From the NCBI RefSeq assembly GCF_000518805.1, contig NZ_JAEH01000016.1, forward strand, positions 37,592-101,591: a stretch of 64,000 nucleotides of DNA. The letters are read 5' to 3'. The DNA is from Shewanella waksmanii ATCC BAA-643. Its GTDB lineage: Bacteria; Pseudomonadota; Gammaproteobacteria; Enterobacterales; Shewanellaceae. Position 1 is the stretch's first letter, and each line of letters opens with the position of its first letter. Shown piece after piece: positions 46,413-57,439 of the stretch. A program made the translations under genes and the position numbers. Under the pieces are notes generated by a model. It saw only the letters and a program-made list of their open reading frames with translations, searched no databases and was not told the DNA's origin.

Positions 46413-48263
46413 TTAAATAGACAGCTTCTTCACGCGCTTACCACCCCAAACTGCATTCACAATTGAGCGGGTACCCACGATAGAGGTGAACATTGACGTT
46501 GCAATACCGATCATTAACGTCACAGCGAAACCTTTCACTGCGCCCGTACCTACGGCAAACAAAATCAATGCTGTCATAAAGGTAGTAATGTTCGCATCAG
46601 CAATGGTTGAAAACGCATTGCCATAGCCTTCATGAATCGCTTGCTGGACACTTCGACCGTTACGAAGCTCTTCACGAATACGCTCATAAATAAGCACGTT
46701 GCCATCAACCGCCATACCGACGGTCAATACCATACCGGCAATACCTGGTAGGGTTAAAACAGCGCCCGGAATCATCGACATAACGCCGACAACCATGATT
46801 AGGTTCGCTGATAGTGCTAAGTTAGCAATCAAGCCAAATGAACGGTAATAAACCAGCATAAAGATCAATACGACCGCCATGCCCCATATCATTGCCTGCA
46901 AACCGTTATCAATGTTCTCTTGACCTAGGCTTGGACCAATAGTGCGCTCTTCCACAATCGATACCGGCGCAATCAAGGCACCAGCACGAAGTAGTAACGC
47001 GAGGTTTTGCGCTTCAGCATGCTCTAAGCCTGTGATAACAAAGTTTCGGCCCAAACGCGCTTGAATGGTCGCAACTGAAATAACTTCTTCAATCTTGTCC
47101 ATCTTGACGCTACCGTCAGGGTTTTTAGCACCATTATCTTTATATTCGATAAACAGTGTCGCCATCGGGTTGCCGATATTGTCTTTAGTCACATTAGAGA
47201 ATATCGTGCCGCCTTTTGCATCTAAGTTAATAGACACTTGCGGACGACTATATTCATCAAAGCTAGGTTGCGCACCTTGGATATGATCACCGGTTAGCAT
47301 CACCTGCTTCTCTAGTGCAACCTGACCACCGCCGCGACGCTCAAAAATTTCTGAACTGGCAGAGATACGGCCACTCGCAATCGCCGAGGCATCAGCTTTC
47401 TGGTCAACCATGCGAAACTCAATCGACGCTGTCGCGCCTAGAATGTCTTTAGCACGTGCAGTATCTTGTACACCAGGTAATTCGACGATGATGCGTTCAG
47501 CGCCTTGACGCTGTACCACTGGCTCAGCAACACCCAACTCGTTTACACGATTTCGTAGCGTAGTGATGTTTTGCTGCAACGCTTCTTCACGAATTTGTCG
47601 CAGGTAGTTTTCACTCATAGTTGCACGCAGGAAGTAGTTTCCACCTGATGAGATATCGTTGAAAACCATATCGTTACCGCGTGTTTTTAAGAATCGCTCC
47701 GCTTTGGCAAGATTTTCAGCATCTCTGAACTTAATTTCGATTCCACTTGGCGTGTTACGAATCCCTGCATAACGAATTTTCTCGCCACGTAGGTCAGTTC
47801 TAAAATCAGAAATTTTACCTTCGGTCATTTTACGGATGGCTTCGCTCATATCCACTTCCATCAAGAAGTGCACACCACCACGTAAATCTAGACCCAGCTT
47901 CATCGGGCTTCCGCCTAATGCTTCTAGCCATTTTGGTGTAGCCGGCGCCAAATTTAACGCCACGATATACTTGTTGCCAAGCGCTTCAGAAATGGCTTCT
48001 TTAGCCGCTAATTGCTGTTCTGCATTGTTCACACGAACCAGCAATTGACCGCCTTCAAGCTCTGAGCGTTTAACGGCAATATCATTGCTCGCTAAAATAT
48101 CGTTAACACGGGTTTGTGTTGAGGTTGTGATCTCAGCACCACGTGTTGCTACAACCTGAACCGCATGGTCTTCACCAAACAGGTTGGGAATTGCGTAGAA
48201 AGTACCAACGGTGATGATTAACGCCACCATGATATTTTTCCACATTGGGTATTTATTTAACAC
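46413..48263 (-). CDS. secD: Protein translocase subunit SecD
   Basis: A 616-residue inner-membrane protein with the large periplasmic P1 domain and six helices. Landmarks are [34 protein letters not shown] and [18 protein letters not shown]. The start is GTG with GAGG 6 bp upstream and gives the usual [11 protein letters not shown]-terminus. It lies between yajC and secF. Confidence 0.97.
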   Translation of the reverse strand: MLNKYPMWKNIMVALIITVGTFYAIPNLFGEDHAVQVVATRGAEITTSTQTRVNDILASNDIAVKRSELEGGQLLVRVNNAEQQLAAKEAISEALGNKYIVALNLAPATPKWLEALGGSPMKLGLDLRGGVHFLMEVDMSEAIRKMTEGKISDFRTDLRGEKIRYAGIRNTPSGIEIKFRDAENLAKAERFLKTRGNDMVFNDISSGGNYFLRATMSENYLRQIREEALQQNITTLRNRVNELGVAEPVVQRQGAERIIVELPGVQDTARAKDILGATASIEFRMVDQKADASAIASGRISASSEIFERRGGGQVALEKQVMLTGDHIQGAQPSFDEYSRPQVSINLDAKGGTIFSNVTKDNIGNPMATLFIEYKDNGAKNPDGSVKMDKIEEVISVATIQARLGRNFVITGLEHAEAQNLALLLRAGALIAPVSIVEERTIGPSLGQENIDNGLQAMIWGMAVVLIFMLVYYRSFGLIANLALSANLIMVVGVMSMIPGAVLTLPGIAGMVLTVGMAVDGNVLIYERIREELRNGRSVQQAIHEGYGNAFSTIADANITTFMTALILFAVGTGAVKGFAVTLMIGIATSMFTSIVGTRSIVNAVWGGKRVKKLSI

Positions 48264-48280
48264 ACCATCGCCCTCTTGGC

Positions 48281-48613
48281 TTAAAGTGACTTAATAGAGC
48301 CTTTAGGCAATACAGCCGCTATGTAATCCTTCTTGATTGTGATTTCAGATGTTTCGTTAATAGTTAGCAAAACATAGTCATTCTCATCACTAATCTTGGC
48401 GATCTTACCTAAGATACCGCCACTGGTGAGTACTTCGTCACCTTTGCTCAACGAGCTCATTAAGTTTTTATGCTCTTTAACGCGTTTTGATTGTGGACGG
48501 AAAATCATGAAGTAAAAAATCAGGCCGAAAATGACCAACATGAAGATTAATTCCATGGTGCCGCCACCTGCTGGTGCGCCAGCTGCATTTGCATATGCGT
48601 TTGAAATGAACAT
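48281..48613 (-). CDS. yajC: Preprotein translocase subunit YajC
   Basis: A 110-residue membrane protein with one helix (about residues 20-40, [20 protein letters not shown]) and a cytoplasmic tail containing [17 protein letters not shown]. It associates with SecDF. It precedes secD by 17 bp and follows tgt. Confidence 0.97.
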   Translation of the reverse strand: MFISNAYANAAGAPAGGGTMELIFMLVIFGLIFYFMIFRPQSKRVKEHKNLMSSLSKGDEVLTSGGILGKIAKISDENDYVLLTINETSEITIKKDYIAAVLPKGSIKSL

Positions 48614-48640
48614 AGTTCTCTCTTTTTATTAGCAGTAAAT

Positions 48641-49810
<1,170 letters not shown>

Positions 49811-49883
49811 TTACGCTACGCCAGGTTATCTGTAGAGATAAGGCCAAACTATTCAGTATCAACCCTTAACCCTACCAATTGCA

Positions 49884-49922
49884 CAAAAAAAATACCCACC
49901 GCCTAGATGGGGTGGGTATTTT
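49884..49922 (-). terminator. Terminator of queA
   Basis: A 12-bp stem AAAATACCCACC / GGTGGGTATTTT with a 10-base loop, flanked by A/T runs, directly after queA. Confidence 0.88.
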
Positions 49923-49938
49923 AAAACAAAAATAGACT

Positions 49939-50976
49939 TTAGTTCGACTTTTTAGTCACAAACATGGCATCGCCATAGCTAAAGAAGCGGTATTTTTGCT
50001 CAATCGCATGTTGATAGGCATTTTTAACCTCATCAAATCCCGCAAAAGCGCTAATTAACATGATCAATGTTGATTCCGGTAGATGAAAGTTGGTCACCAT
50101 GGCATCCACCACTTTAAACTCATATCCAGGATAAATGAAAATATCGGTATCGGAGCTAAATGGGGCAATTTCACCTTGGTTGGCGGTCGCTGCACTTTCC
50201 AGTGAACGCACCGAGGTGGTACCAACAGCTATCACTCGACCGCCTGCGGCCTTGGTTGCTTTAATTTTTTCAACCACATCTGCAGGCACCTGCGCCCATT
50301 CAGAATGCATCTTGTGCTCTAAAATATTATCAACTCTTACAGGCTGAAAGGTTCCTGCACCTACATGCAGAGTGACAAATGTCGTTTCGACACCTTTATC
50401 TGCTAACGCAGCCAGAATCTTATCGTCAAAATGCAGACCTGCGGTTGGCGCCGCAACTGCACCCGGAGTTTGATTATATACCGTTTGATAACGCTCTTTA
50501 TCTGCGTCTTCATCTGGGCGGTCGATGTACGGAGGCAGCGGCATGTGGCCAACTTCCTCTAGTACTTCAAGTATGGTTTTGTCATCGTTAAGTTCAAGCT
50601 CAAATAACGCATCATGGCGGCCTATCATCGTCATTTGATAACCACCATCAAGACAGATAATTGCACCTGCCTTAGGTGACTTAGAGCTGCGCACGTGGGC
50701 TAATATGCGTTTATCATCTAGCATGCGCTCAACCAATATCTCTAGCTTGCCACCTGTCTGCTTTTGACCAAACAAACGTGCAGGAATAACCCGAGTGTTA
50801 TTAAACACCATCAAATCGCCAGGTTTAACGAGATCAAGTATGTCAGTAAACTGCTGGTCTGCTGTCTTTCCTGTCTCACCATCGAGGGTCAGCAGTCTGG
50901 ACGCTGTACGCTCAGCGGTAGGATAACGAGCAATCAGCTCATCGGGTAAATCAAAAGTAAAATCTGCTACGCGCAT
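49939..50976 (-). CDS. queA: S-adenosylmethionine:tRNA ribosyltransferase-isomerase
   Basis: A 345-residue enzyme that transfers and rearranges the ribose of SAM onto preQ1-tRNA to form epoxyqueuosine, the step after Tgt. Landmarks are the start [40 protein letters not shown] and [11 protein letters not shown]. It precedes tgt in the standard order but with a terminator between them. Confidence 0.98.
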   Translation of the reverse strand: MRVADFTFDLPDELIARYPTAERTASRLLTLDGETGKTADQQFTDILDLVKPGDLMVFNNTRVIPARLFGQKQTGGKLEILVERMLDDKRILAHVRSSKSPKAGAIICLDGGYQMTMIGRHDALFELELNDDKTILEVLEEVGHMPLPPYIDRPDEDADKERYQTVYNQTPGAVAAPTAGLHFDDKILAALADKGVETTFVTLHVGAGTFQPVRVDNILEHKMHSEWAQVPADVVEKIKATKAAGGRVIAVGTTSVRSLESAATANQGEIAPFSSDTDIFIYPGYEFKVVDAMVTNFHLPESTLIMLISAFAGFDEVKNAYQHAIEQKYRFFSYGDAMFVTKKSN

Positions 50977-51169
50977 GACACCGTCTCAACTAAAGATAAA
51001 ATCGGCGGCTAGTCTATTGCCCCGTTAACAGAAGATCAAGAAAGAGTCGTATTTGAGGTAACGAAAAACACTAAAACCGGCGCTGAAGTGCACCCAAGAC
51101 GTAACACGGCACCCTGCAGTCCTTAATCGGTACTAGGCAGAAATAATCAATTTAGCGGGGATAAAAAAT

Positions 51170-51334
51170 TTAAAACGGTGTCGATGATTTATCTTCTTCT
51201 AATTCAGCGCGCGACTGCTCGACTTCAAAGTCTTCTTTGCGGTAGCTATGCTGCTCAAAAGGAATTTCTACGTCGACCCGCTTACGCTGAGGCTGCGTTT
51301 TTTTATTAACAAGCTTGGAGAACCAGTTCCACAT
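51170..51334 (-). CDS. Small protein of 54 residues, unknown function
   Basis: A short frame starting MWNWFSKLVNKK, followed by a basic stretch (QPQRKRVDVEIP) and an acidic C-terminal half (YRKEDFEVEQSRAELEED), ending STPF. AAGGG lies about 10 bp upstream of the ATG. The amphipathic aromatic N-terminus and charged body look like a real small protein. It lies upstream of queA on the same strand, separated by about 190 bp. I recognise no family. Confidence 0.6.
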   Translation of the reverse strand: MWNWFSKLVNKKTQPQRKRVDVEIPFEQHSYRKEDFEVEQSRAELEEDKSSTPF

Positions 51335-51477
51335 CGTCCATGACCCTTAAACCGATATATTATGATGATTTTTAGCGCACATCCTTAAGAAATCGTTTTT
51401 ATTTGAATTAATGGTTTCTTAGCGCTAGCGCACATGATACCGTGAAATTCGCGAATAAACAAAAAATACCCAATCTA

Positions 51478-52071
51478 ATGAATTTTCTTGCTCATCTTCA
51501 CCTTGCCGATATCAGTCGCACTAGCTTGGCCGCTAATCTAGCGGGCGATTTTGCCAAAGGCAGTATTGATAACCACCCGAAAGCGTTACAACAAGGGATA
51601 TGGTTACATCGAGAAATAGACAAACTTACCGACAGTCATGAGCTCATCCGTGAACTTAAGAGCCTGTTTCCATCGGCACTACAGCGTGCTGCGCCCATTT
51701 TGATCGATTTGAGCTTTGATTATTACTTAGCTAAATATTGGGACGAATACCATCACCAACCATTAGAAGAGTTTGCCCAAAAGGCTTACCAAGCACTAGA
51801 GCAATGCGAAACGCTACCTGAAGCCTTGGTGGATGTCAGTAAACGTATACAGCGAGAAAACTGGCTTATCGCCTACCAACATCGCAAAGGGCTAAACCAA
51901 GCCATTGAGTCGGTCAGTCGACGGGTCTCAAAACCAGAAATATTTAATGGCGCCACCACCACAGTTAAAAAGCTAGATATTGAAATTGAAACCGCCTTTC
52001 GTACTTTCTACCCACAACTGATGGCTTATAGCAAAATATGGAGCCGTAAGACCCCTGCCCAATATCTATAA
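51478..52071 (+). CDS. acpH: Acyl carrier protein phosphodiesterase
   Basis: A 197-residue enzyme that removes the phosphopantetheine arm from holo-ACP. The N-terminus MNFLAHLHLA and GDFAKG, then WLHREIDKLTDSH with metal-binding His/Asp of this HD-like family, and LIDLSFDYYLAKYW identify it. The ATG at 51478 matches the family start; an in-frame GTG at 51442 would add 12 residues. It is followed by rluA in the same direction. Confidence 0.93.
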   Translation: MNFLAHLHLADISRTSLAANLAGDFAKGSIDNHPKALQQGIWLHREIDKLTDSHELIRELKSLFPSALQRAAPILIDLSFDYYLAKYWDEYHHQPLEEFAQKAYQALEQCETLPEALVDVSKRIQRENWLIAYQHRKGLNQAIESVSRRVSKPEIFNGATTTVKKLDIEIETAFRTFYPQLMAYSKIWSRKTPAQYL

Positions 52072-52149
52072 ACACCGTGGTAATTTTATTGATATCGCTT
52101 TTGGTCGCAGGGAAATTTCTGATAGGATCCGCGGCTGAAAGGAGATGCA

Positions 52150-52803
52150 ATGAAACTGTTTACTTATCAGCCCCCACAAATCCCATGGTTAGATATTCGC
52201 TATCAAGACCGTGATATTGTTGTCCTCAATAAGCCATCAGGGCTATTGAGCAATCCAGGCCGCGCTGAAAACACCTACGACTGTGCAATCAATCGATTAT
52301 TGAACTATGCACCAGATGCTATTTTGGTACACAGACTAGACTGCGCAACATCAGGCATTATGGTATTTGCACTCAATAAAAAAGCAGAATCAAATATTAA
52401 GACTCAGTTTCAAAATCGACTCACCGAAAAATATTATGTTGCGGAAGTCATTGGCCAAGTTAGCCAAGATGAAGGGGTGATTGAATTGGCCATGATGGCC
52501 GACAAAGCCAACCCACCGCTACAGCGACTCGATGAGTCTGGTAAAGCAGCTAAAACCTATTACCAAGTACTGGAAAGACGAGTCAACACAACCTTAGTGA
52601 AGCTAAAACCGATCACCGGTAGAACTCACCAACTGCGATTACATATGAAGGCCTTAGGTCATACTATTATCGGTGATGACTTCTACGGTAATGACACCGT
52701 TATCGCGGCATCACCTCGGCTAAATTTACACGCACAGAGCCTCAGTTTTACTCACCCTTACAGTAACAAACCATTGACCTTTACCAGCCAACATCCGTTT
52801 TAG
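52150..52803 (+). CDS. rluA: RluA family pseudouridine synthase (23S rRNA U746 / tRNA U32)
   Basis: A 217-residue enzyme similar along its length to E. coli RluA, which modifies 23S rRNA U746 and tRNA U32. The catalytic Asp is in VHRLDCATSGIMV; NKPSGLLSNPGR and LKPITGRTHQLRLHM are further motifs. GGAG lies 5 bp before the ATG. There is no S4 domain, as expected for RluA. Confidence 0.93.
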   Translation: MKLFTYQPPQIPWLDIRYQDRDIVVLNKPSGLLSNPGRAENTYDCAINRLLNYAPDAILVHRLDCATSGIMVFALNKKAESNIKTQFQNRLTEKYYVAEVIGQVSQDEGVIELAMMADKANPPLQRLDESGKAAKTYYQVLERRVNTTLVKLKPITGRTHQLRLHMKALGHTIIGDDFYGNDTVIAASPRLNLHAQSLSFTHPYSNKPLTFTSQHPF

Positions 52804-52830
52804 TCTGTTGGCTGTCTGCCGATTTGTTGA

Positions 52831-53238
52831 CTACGCAGCTTGCTGTTTAGCTGTGTAGTAGCATTCCTCAGAATTGCAGAACTGTAATTTGTTGCCTTCG
52901 CTGAGCATAAAGTACTCACCAAACAAGTTGCCACCTTTGTCTTCCAGCTTCACACCGCCTTCAACTTCGGTGACTTCCATCTCATCTAAACTGTGGCAGC
53001 CGTCATTGTACCAAGTTTCTAGAAATAGCTTGTCGCCCTGACGATACAAAGTAATTTTGTCGCCTAAAGATGGACGTTCATCTACCCATCGGCCTAAAAC
53101 ATGTTTTTCTGACATATCAGCCCTCTGCCAACTGAGGCGTTTGCGTTTTTCAACAACGGATAATTCTATTAACTGAAGTAAAGATTCTTGCTGGTCTTGT
53201 GGTACCTTATCCAACATAACTTTAAACTCAGACTTCAT
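52831..53238 (-). CDS. Conserved protein of unknown function
   Basis: A 135-residue soluble protein that I do not recognise. It has an N-terminal helical stretch (VPQDQQESLLQLIEL), a middle with GRWVDERPSLGDKITLYR and a beta-rich second half (KLFLETWYNDGCHSLDEMEV), with three cysteines including the pair in CNSEEC near the C-terminus. GGGG lies 9 bp before the ATG. It converges with rluA, 27 bp apart. It is likely real, from its ribosome binding site and codon use similar to neighbours. Confidence 0.75.
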   Translation of the reverse strand: MKSEFKVMLDKVPQDQQESLLQLIELSVVEKRKRLSWQRADMSEKHVLGRWVDERPSLGDKITLYRQGDKLFLETWYNDGCHSLDEMEVTEVEGGVKLEDKGGNLFGEYFMLSEGNKLQFCNSEECYYTAKQQAA

Positions 53239-53549
53239 ATTTAGTTAACCCCTAAAACCACAATAATGTTAATAAAACGTTACTTTAAGGTAGTGTAAGC
53301 ATTTAATAGTTAAAGATCTTATCTTTACCCTTTGTATATAATTGTATTAGATAAAGCAAATAAAAACGCGATCTAAGTCACTATTCATTCATTAGTGTAG
53401 CAAATTCTAATGAAATTTCCTCAACCCATCCGATCAGCATTAATCCACTATCTTTCCCAACGCTTTTAATATAAAAATGAATCACTAAGCTTTTACAAAA
53501 CTGGCATCAGTCAGCACCAATAAAAATAAGCAGCAAAGCAGGGGTTTCA
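53239..53549. other. Intergenic region of 311 bp
   Basis: AT-rich divergent promoter region between the unknown protein gene (minus) and the GH109-like gene (plus). It includes a TATAAT-like element near 53335-53341 and an imperfect inverted repeat around 53311-53358 (TTATCT ... AGATAA). No open frame or known regulatory site is evident. Confidence 0.5.
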
Positions 53550-54917
53550 ATGACAGATTTTAACCGACGTAAATTTCTTAAAACCGCAGGAATCGCAACA
53601 GCCAGCGCACTAACCGGTAATGTTCTCGCTCACAGCGCAGCACCCGTATCACCTAGCCAAGGCGCTAGCGTTATTGGCCTAGTCACACCTAAAATGGATA
53701 TTGTTCGGGTTGGTTTTATTGGTGTCGGCCAGCGGGGTATTGGCCATGTTAAGCATTTTTGTCACCTTGATGGTGTGGCAATCACAGCCATATGCGATAC
53801 CGATGATAAAGTGCTTAATCGCGCGGTCTCTGCAGTGAAAGAGGCAAATTTACCTGTGCCTGAAACCTATACAGGCAGCGATTACGCCTACCGAGACATG
53901 TTAGCGCGTGACGATATAGACATCGTTATCATCTCTACTCCGTGGAAATGGCATGCACCCATGGCAATTGACACCATGGAAAGTGGCAAACATGCTTTTG
54001 TCGAAGTGCCGTTGGCACTCAGTGTCGAAGAGTGTTGGCAGATTGTCGACACGGCTGAACGTACTCAAAAGAACTGCATGATGATGGAGAACGTCAATTA
54101 CGGCCGTGACGAGCTAATGGTTCTCAACATGGTACGCCAAGGTGTATTTGGTGAATTACTGCACGGTGAAGCCGCTTATATCCATGAACTACGCTGGCAA
54201 ATGAAAGAGCTCGAGTCGAAAACAGGCTCATGGCGCACCCATTGGCATACCAAGCGCAATGGTAACTTATACCCCACCCATGGCCTCGGTCCCGTATCTC
54301 AGTACATGAATATCAATCGCGGTGATCGTTTCGACTACTTAACCTCGATGAGCTCGCCAGCATTAGGCCGACAGCTGTATGCACAACGAGAGTTTGCAGC
54401 AGACCACCCTCGTAATCAGTTGAACTACATTAATGGCGACATCAACACCACCTTAATCAAAACCAAACTCGGCCGAACCATCATGGTACAACATGATACA
54501 ACAACGCCACGTCCTTATAGCCGCCATAACTTAATCCAAGGCACTAATGGTGTCTTTGCCGGCTTTCCAAATCGTATTGCCCTGGAGCAAGGTGGCAGCG
54601 GCGATTTCCATAAGTGGGATACCGACATGAGTACATGGTACGCCAAATATGACCATCCACTATGGCAACGCATGGGTAAGGAAGCTGAACGCAATGGTGG
54701 CCATGGCGGCATGGATTTTCTGATGTTATGGCGCATGGTTTACTGCTTACGTAACGGAGAGGCACTTGATCAAGATGTTTATGACGGCGCAGCGTGGTCT
54801 GTCATCAATATTTTAAGTGAGCAATCACTGCAAAATCGCAGCAACTCAGTAGATGTACCCGATTTTACCCGCGGCATGTGGGCCAATGCTAAACCCCTTG
54901 GCATTGTTGGTGCTTGA
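53550..54917 (+). CDS. Tat-exported GH109-like oxidoreductase / glycosidase
   Basis: A 455-residue protein of the Gfo/Idh/MocA superfamily, close to glycoside hydrolase family 109 (NAD-dependent alpha-N-acetylgalactosaminidase). A twin-arginine signal ([10 protein letters not shown], hydrophobic stretch to about residue 32) implies folded export with bound cofactor. The NAD-binding motif is [32 protein letters not shown] and [20 protein letters not shown] follow, the last carrying likely catalytic His/Tyr residues. It stands alone, ending at a bidirectional terminator. Substrate is presumably a GalNAc-containing glycan, by family. Confidence 0.88.
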   Translation: MTDFNRRKFLKTAGIATASALTGNVLAHSAAPVSPSQGASVIGLVTPKMDIVRVGFIGVGQRGIGHVKHFCHLDGVAITAICDTDDKVLNRAVSAVKEANLPVPETYTGSDYAYRDMLARDDIDIVIISTPWKWHAPMAIDTMESGKHAFVEVPLALSVEECWQIVDTAERTQKNCMMMENVNYGRDELMVLNMVRQGVFGELLHGEAAYIHELRWQMKELESKTGSWRTHWHTKRNGNLYPTHGLGPVSQYMNINRGDRFDYLTSMSSPALGRQLYAQREFAADHPRNQLNYINGDINTTLIKTKLGRTIMVQHDTTTPRPYSRHNLIQGTNGVFAGFPNRIALEQGGSGDFHKWDTDMSTWYAKYDHPLWQRMGKEAERNGGHGGMDFLMLWRMVYCLRNGEALDQDVYDGAAWSVINILSEQSLQNRSNSVDVPDFTRGMWANAKPLGIVGA

Positions 54918-54930
54918 TAGCTGATAAATA

Positions 54931-54959
54931 AAAAAGGGAGCCATAAGGCTCCCTTTTTT
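54931..54959. terminator. Bidirectional terminator between the GH109-like gene and sstT
   Basis: The stem GGGAGCC / GGCTCCC with an ATAA loop is flanked by A-run and T-run. Confidence 0.92.
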
Positions 54960-54971
54960 ATCAGTGATTGC

Positions 54972-56189
54972 CTAGCCTTTGCGCTCCGCCGCTTCACAAG
55001 CCGCCGCAGTAAACACCACATCGGTAGAACTATTTAGACCGGTTTCCGCCGAGTCTTGAATCACACCAATGATAAAGCCCACTGCCACCACTTGCATAGC
55101 AACGTCATTGGAGATACCAAATAAGCTACATGCCAACGGAATCAACAGTAATGAACCACCGGCCACACCCGAAGCGCCACAAGCAGAAACTGCCGCCACA
55201 ACACTCAGTAAGATAGCCGTTAAGATATCAACTTGAATACCTAAGGTATTTACAGCAGCCAATGTCAGTACTGTAATCGTGATTGCTGCTCCGCCCATGT
55301 TGATGGTCGCCCCCAATGGGATAGACACAGAATAGGTATCTTTATGCAGATTGAGCTTGTCACACAATGCCATATTTACTGGAATGTTCGCCGCACTTGA
55401 ACGAGTAAAGAACGCCGTGACACCGCTTTCACGCAGGCAAGTTAATACTAGCGGGTATGGGTTACGACGGATTTTAATCCACACAATAATAGGATTAACC
55501 ACCAAGGCGATAAATAGCATCGCACCGAGTAACACAGCTAGCAACTGTGCATAACCTGCAATCGCAGTGAAACCCGTTTCTGCAAAGGTGACAGCCACTA
55601 GGCCGAAGATACCGATAGGTGCAAGACGAATAACAAAGCGAACCATAGTCGAAACGCCTTGGCTTACATCAGCAAATACTTGCTTGGTTGACTCGCTTGC
55701 ATGGTGCAGCGCAATACCTAAACCCACACCCCAGGCCAAAATACCGATGTAGTTACCCGTCATTAGCGCGTTTACTGGGTTATCAACAAGTTTGAATAGC
55801 AAGGTATGTAATACTTCACCAATCCCCTCTGGCGGCGTAGCACCTTCAGCGCCTGTCACCAATACTAAGGTTGTTGGAAACAGGAAGCTCATGGTCACGG
55901 CGGTCAGCGCAGCCATAAAGGTACCAATGAGATAAAGCACGACAATGGGGCGCATATTGGTATGGGTGTTTTTCTTTTGGTTTGCAATTGATGATGCAAC
56001 CAAGATGAACACCAAAATGGGTGCAATGGCTTGTAACGCCCCTACAAATAAACCACCTAAGAACGACACACTTTGTGCAGATGATGGCGACAACGAGGCT
56101 AAGAGAATACCGGCGATAATACCGACAAGAATTTGCAGCACTAGGCTGCCATTTGCAAGCTTTGCAAATAGAGATTTGCTTTGGTTCAT
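54972..56189 (-). CDS. sstT: Sodium:serine/threonine symporter
   Basis: A 405-residue inner-membrane transporter of the dicarboxylate/amino acid:cation symporter family, matching SstT in length. It has about eight helices plus hairpins, and conserved [29 protein letters not shown] and the [17 protein letters not shown] loop. It imports serine and threonine with sodium. A candidate operator dyad lies about 55 bp upstream. Confidence 0.96.
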   Translation of the reverse strand: MNQSKSLFAKLANGSLVLQILVGIIAGILLASLSPSSAQSVSFLGGLFVGALQAIAPILVFILVASSIANQKKNTHTNMRPIVVLYLIGTFMAALTAVTMSFLFPTTLVLVTGAEGATPPEGIGEVLHTLLFKLVDNPVNALMTGNYIGILAWGVGLGIALHHASESTKQVFADVSQGVSTMVRFVIRLAPIGIFGLVAVTFAETGFTAIAGYAQLLAVLLGAMLFIALVVNPIIVWIKIRRNPYPLVLTCLRESGVTAFFTRSSAANIPVNMALCDKLNLHKDTYSVSIPLGATINMGGAAITITVLTLAAVNTLGIQVDILTAILLSVVAAVSACGASGVAGGSLLLIPLACSLFGISNDVAMQVVAVGFIIGVIQDSAETGLNSSTDVVFTAAACEAAERKG

Positions 56190-56243
56190 TGATTGACCTG
56201 TTTTTATATAATTATGATAAGCAGTCTTATGGCACTGTCATTC

Positions 56244-56269
56244 TCTTATTGGAATGTACATTCATAAGA
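56244..56269. promoter_or_regulatory. Long dyad upstream of sstT
   Basis: A perfect 12-bp palindrome GAATGTACATTC (56252-56263) is extended by TCTTAT on the left and ATAAGA on the right, with a 2-base asymmetry. It lies 55-80 bp upstream of the sstT start and could be a repressor operator or a factor-binding site. Confidence 0.5.
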
Positions 56270-56469
56270 TTAAACTTCCTTCATTTGTTTTTGTATAGAA
56301 ATGTATAGGCAATGTCTAGCTTTAACAGCAAATTAAGGGAGGATATTACCCCGTAGCAGCATAAACATAACATCGTGCTAAATATTGGGGTAAAAACTAT
56401 GAACTTGGTCGTAAAAGCCCCTTACCATGCTGCCTAGCGTCAAATCACCTGGTCAAGAGGACTGACCAA

Positions 56470-57357
56470 TCAGGCATTTTGGTCGGCGCCGCGTAACATG
56501 GCATCAATCAACTCATGGGCATCGAATTTGGTTAACGCTTCATTTGCCCCAACCTGATGAGCTTGGCTAACGCTAATTTCGCTTGATAATGAGGTATGCA
56601 AGATAATGTAAGCACTTGCTAAACTGGGCGAGTTTTTCACTTCAAAAGCCAACTCATAACCATCAAGCCCCGGCATCTCAATATCACTCACGAGTAGATC
56701 AACTGGCCGGCCGTCACTGACCGCATTCTCCATAATTGCCAGAGCCTCACGACCATCGGCAGTCACTTGATAGGGAATATTAATACTGTCGAGCGCATCG
56801 GATAACTGCTTGCGTGCAACCTTAGAGTCATCAACCAGTAAAATATGCAGTGGTTTGAGCTTCTCACGCTGTACGTCGGTCAAAATCGCTCTGGCCATCT
56901 CTGGACTAGTAGGAAAAACCTTAGCCATTAGCAGCTCTACATCTAATAGTTGCACCAATTGTTCATTAAATCGTGTCACACCGGTCAAATAGGCATTCTT
57001 TCCCAAGTTGTTTGGTGGAGATTCAATATCTCGCCAGTTACACTCGATAATCTTATCTATCGCCCGCACAAGAAAACCAATCACCATTCGCTGACAATCG
57101 GTGATGATAATGTAGCTCTTACTGTATTCTTGCTTGGATATTGGCTGATAACCCACCGCAGCAGCCATATCAATTACCGGAATGGTATGGCCTCGAACGG
57201 TTGCTGCGCCAATAATAGTTGGATGGGACTGAGGTATCGCACTTAACGGCGTATAAGGTACCAACTCGCGAATTTTTAGTGTGCCAAGAGCAAAGAGCTG
57301 TGTTTGCGACAACTTAAATAGCAACAGTCCTTGGGACTGGCTCGCTTTACTTTTCAT
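56470..57357 (-). CDS. cheV: Chemotaxis coupling protein CheV
   Basis: A 295-residue protein with an N-terminal CheW domain (about 10-155) and a C-terminal receiver domain (about 170-295). The receiver has LLVDDSKVARKQL and the phospho-acceptor Asp in LLVSDIEMPGLDGYE. CheV couples receptors to CheA and helps adaptation. The ATG at 57357 has AGAGG upstream; a start 15 bp earlier is less likely. No other chemotaxis gene is adjacent except the distant receptor at 7.5 kb. Confidence 0.93.
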   Translation of the reverse strand: MKSKASQSQGLLLFKLSQTQLFALGTLKIRELVPYTPLSAIPQSHPTIIGAATVRGHTIPVIDMAAAVGYQPISKQEYSKSYIIITDCQRMVIGFLVRAIDKIIECNWRDIESPPNNLGKNAYLTGVTRFNEQLVQLLDVELLMAKVFPTSPEMARAILTDVQREKLKPLHILLVDDSKVARKQLSDALDSINIPYQVTADGREALAIMENAVSDGRPVDLLVSDIEMPGLDGYELAFEVKNSPSLASAYIILHTSLSSEISVSQAHQVGANEALTKFDAHELIDAMLRGADQNA

Positions 57358-57439
57358 GGGCACCTCTATCATTATTATTCGCTATCAGCTTAAACCTATC
57401 ATAGCGTGAGGGTGATGACGACAATCAAACTTGTGTCGA

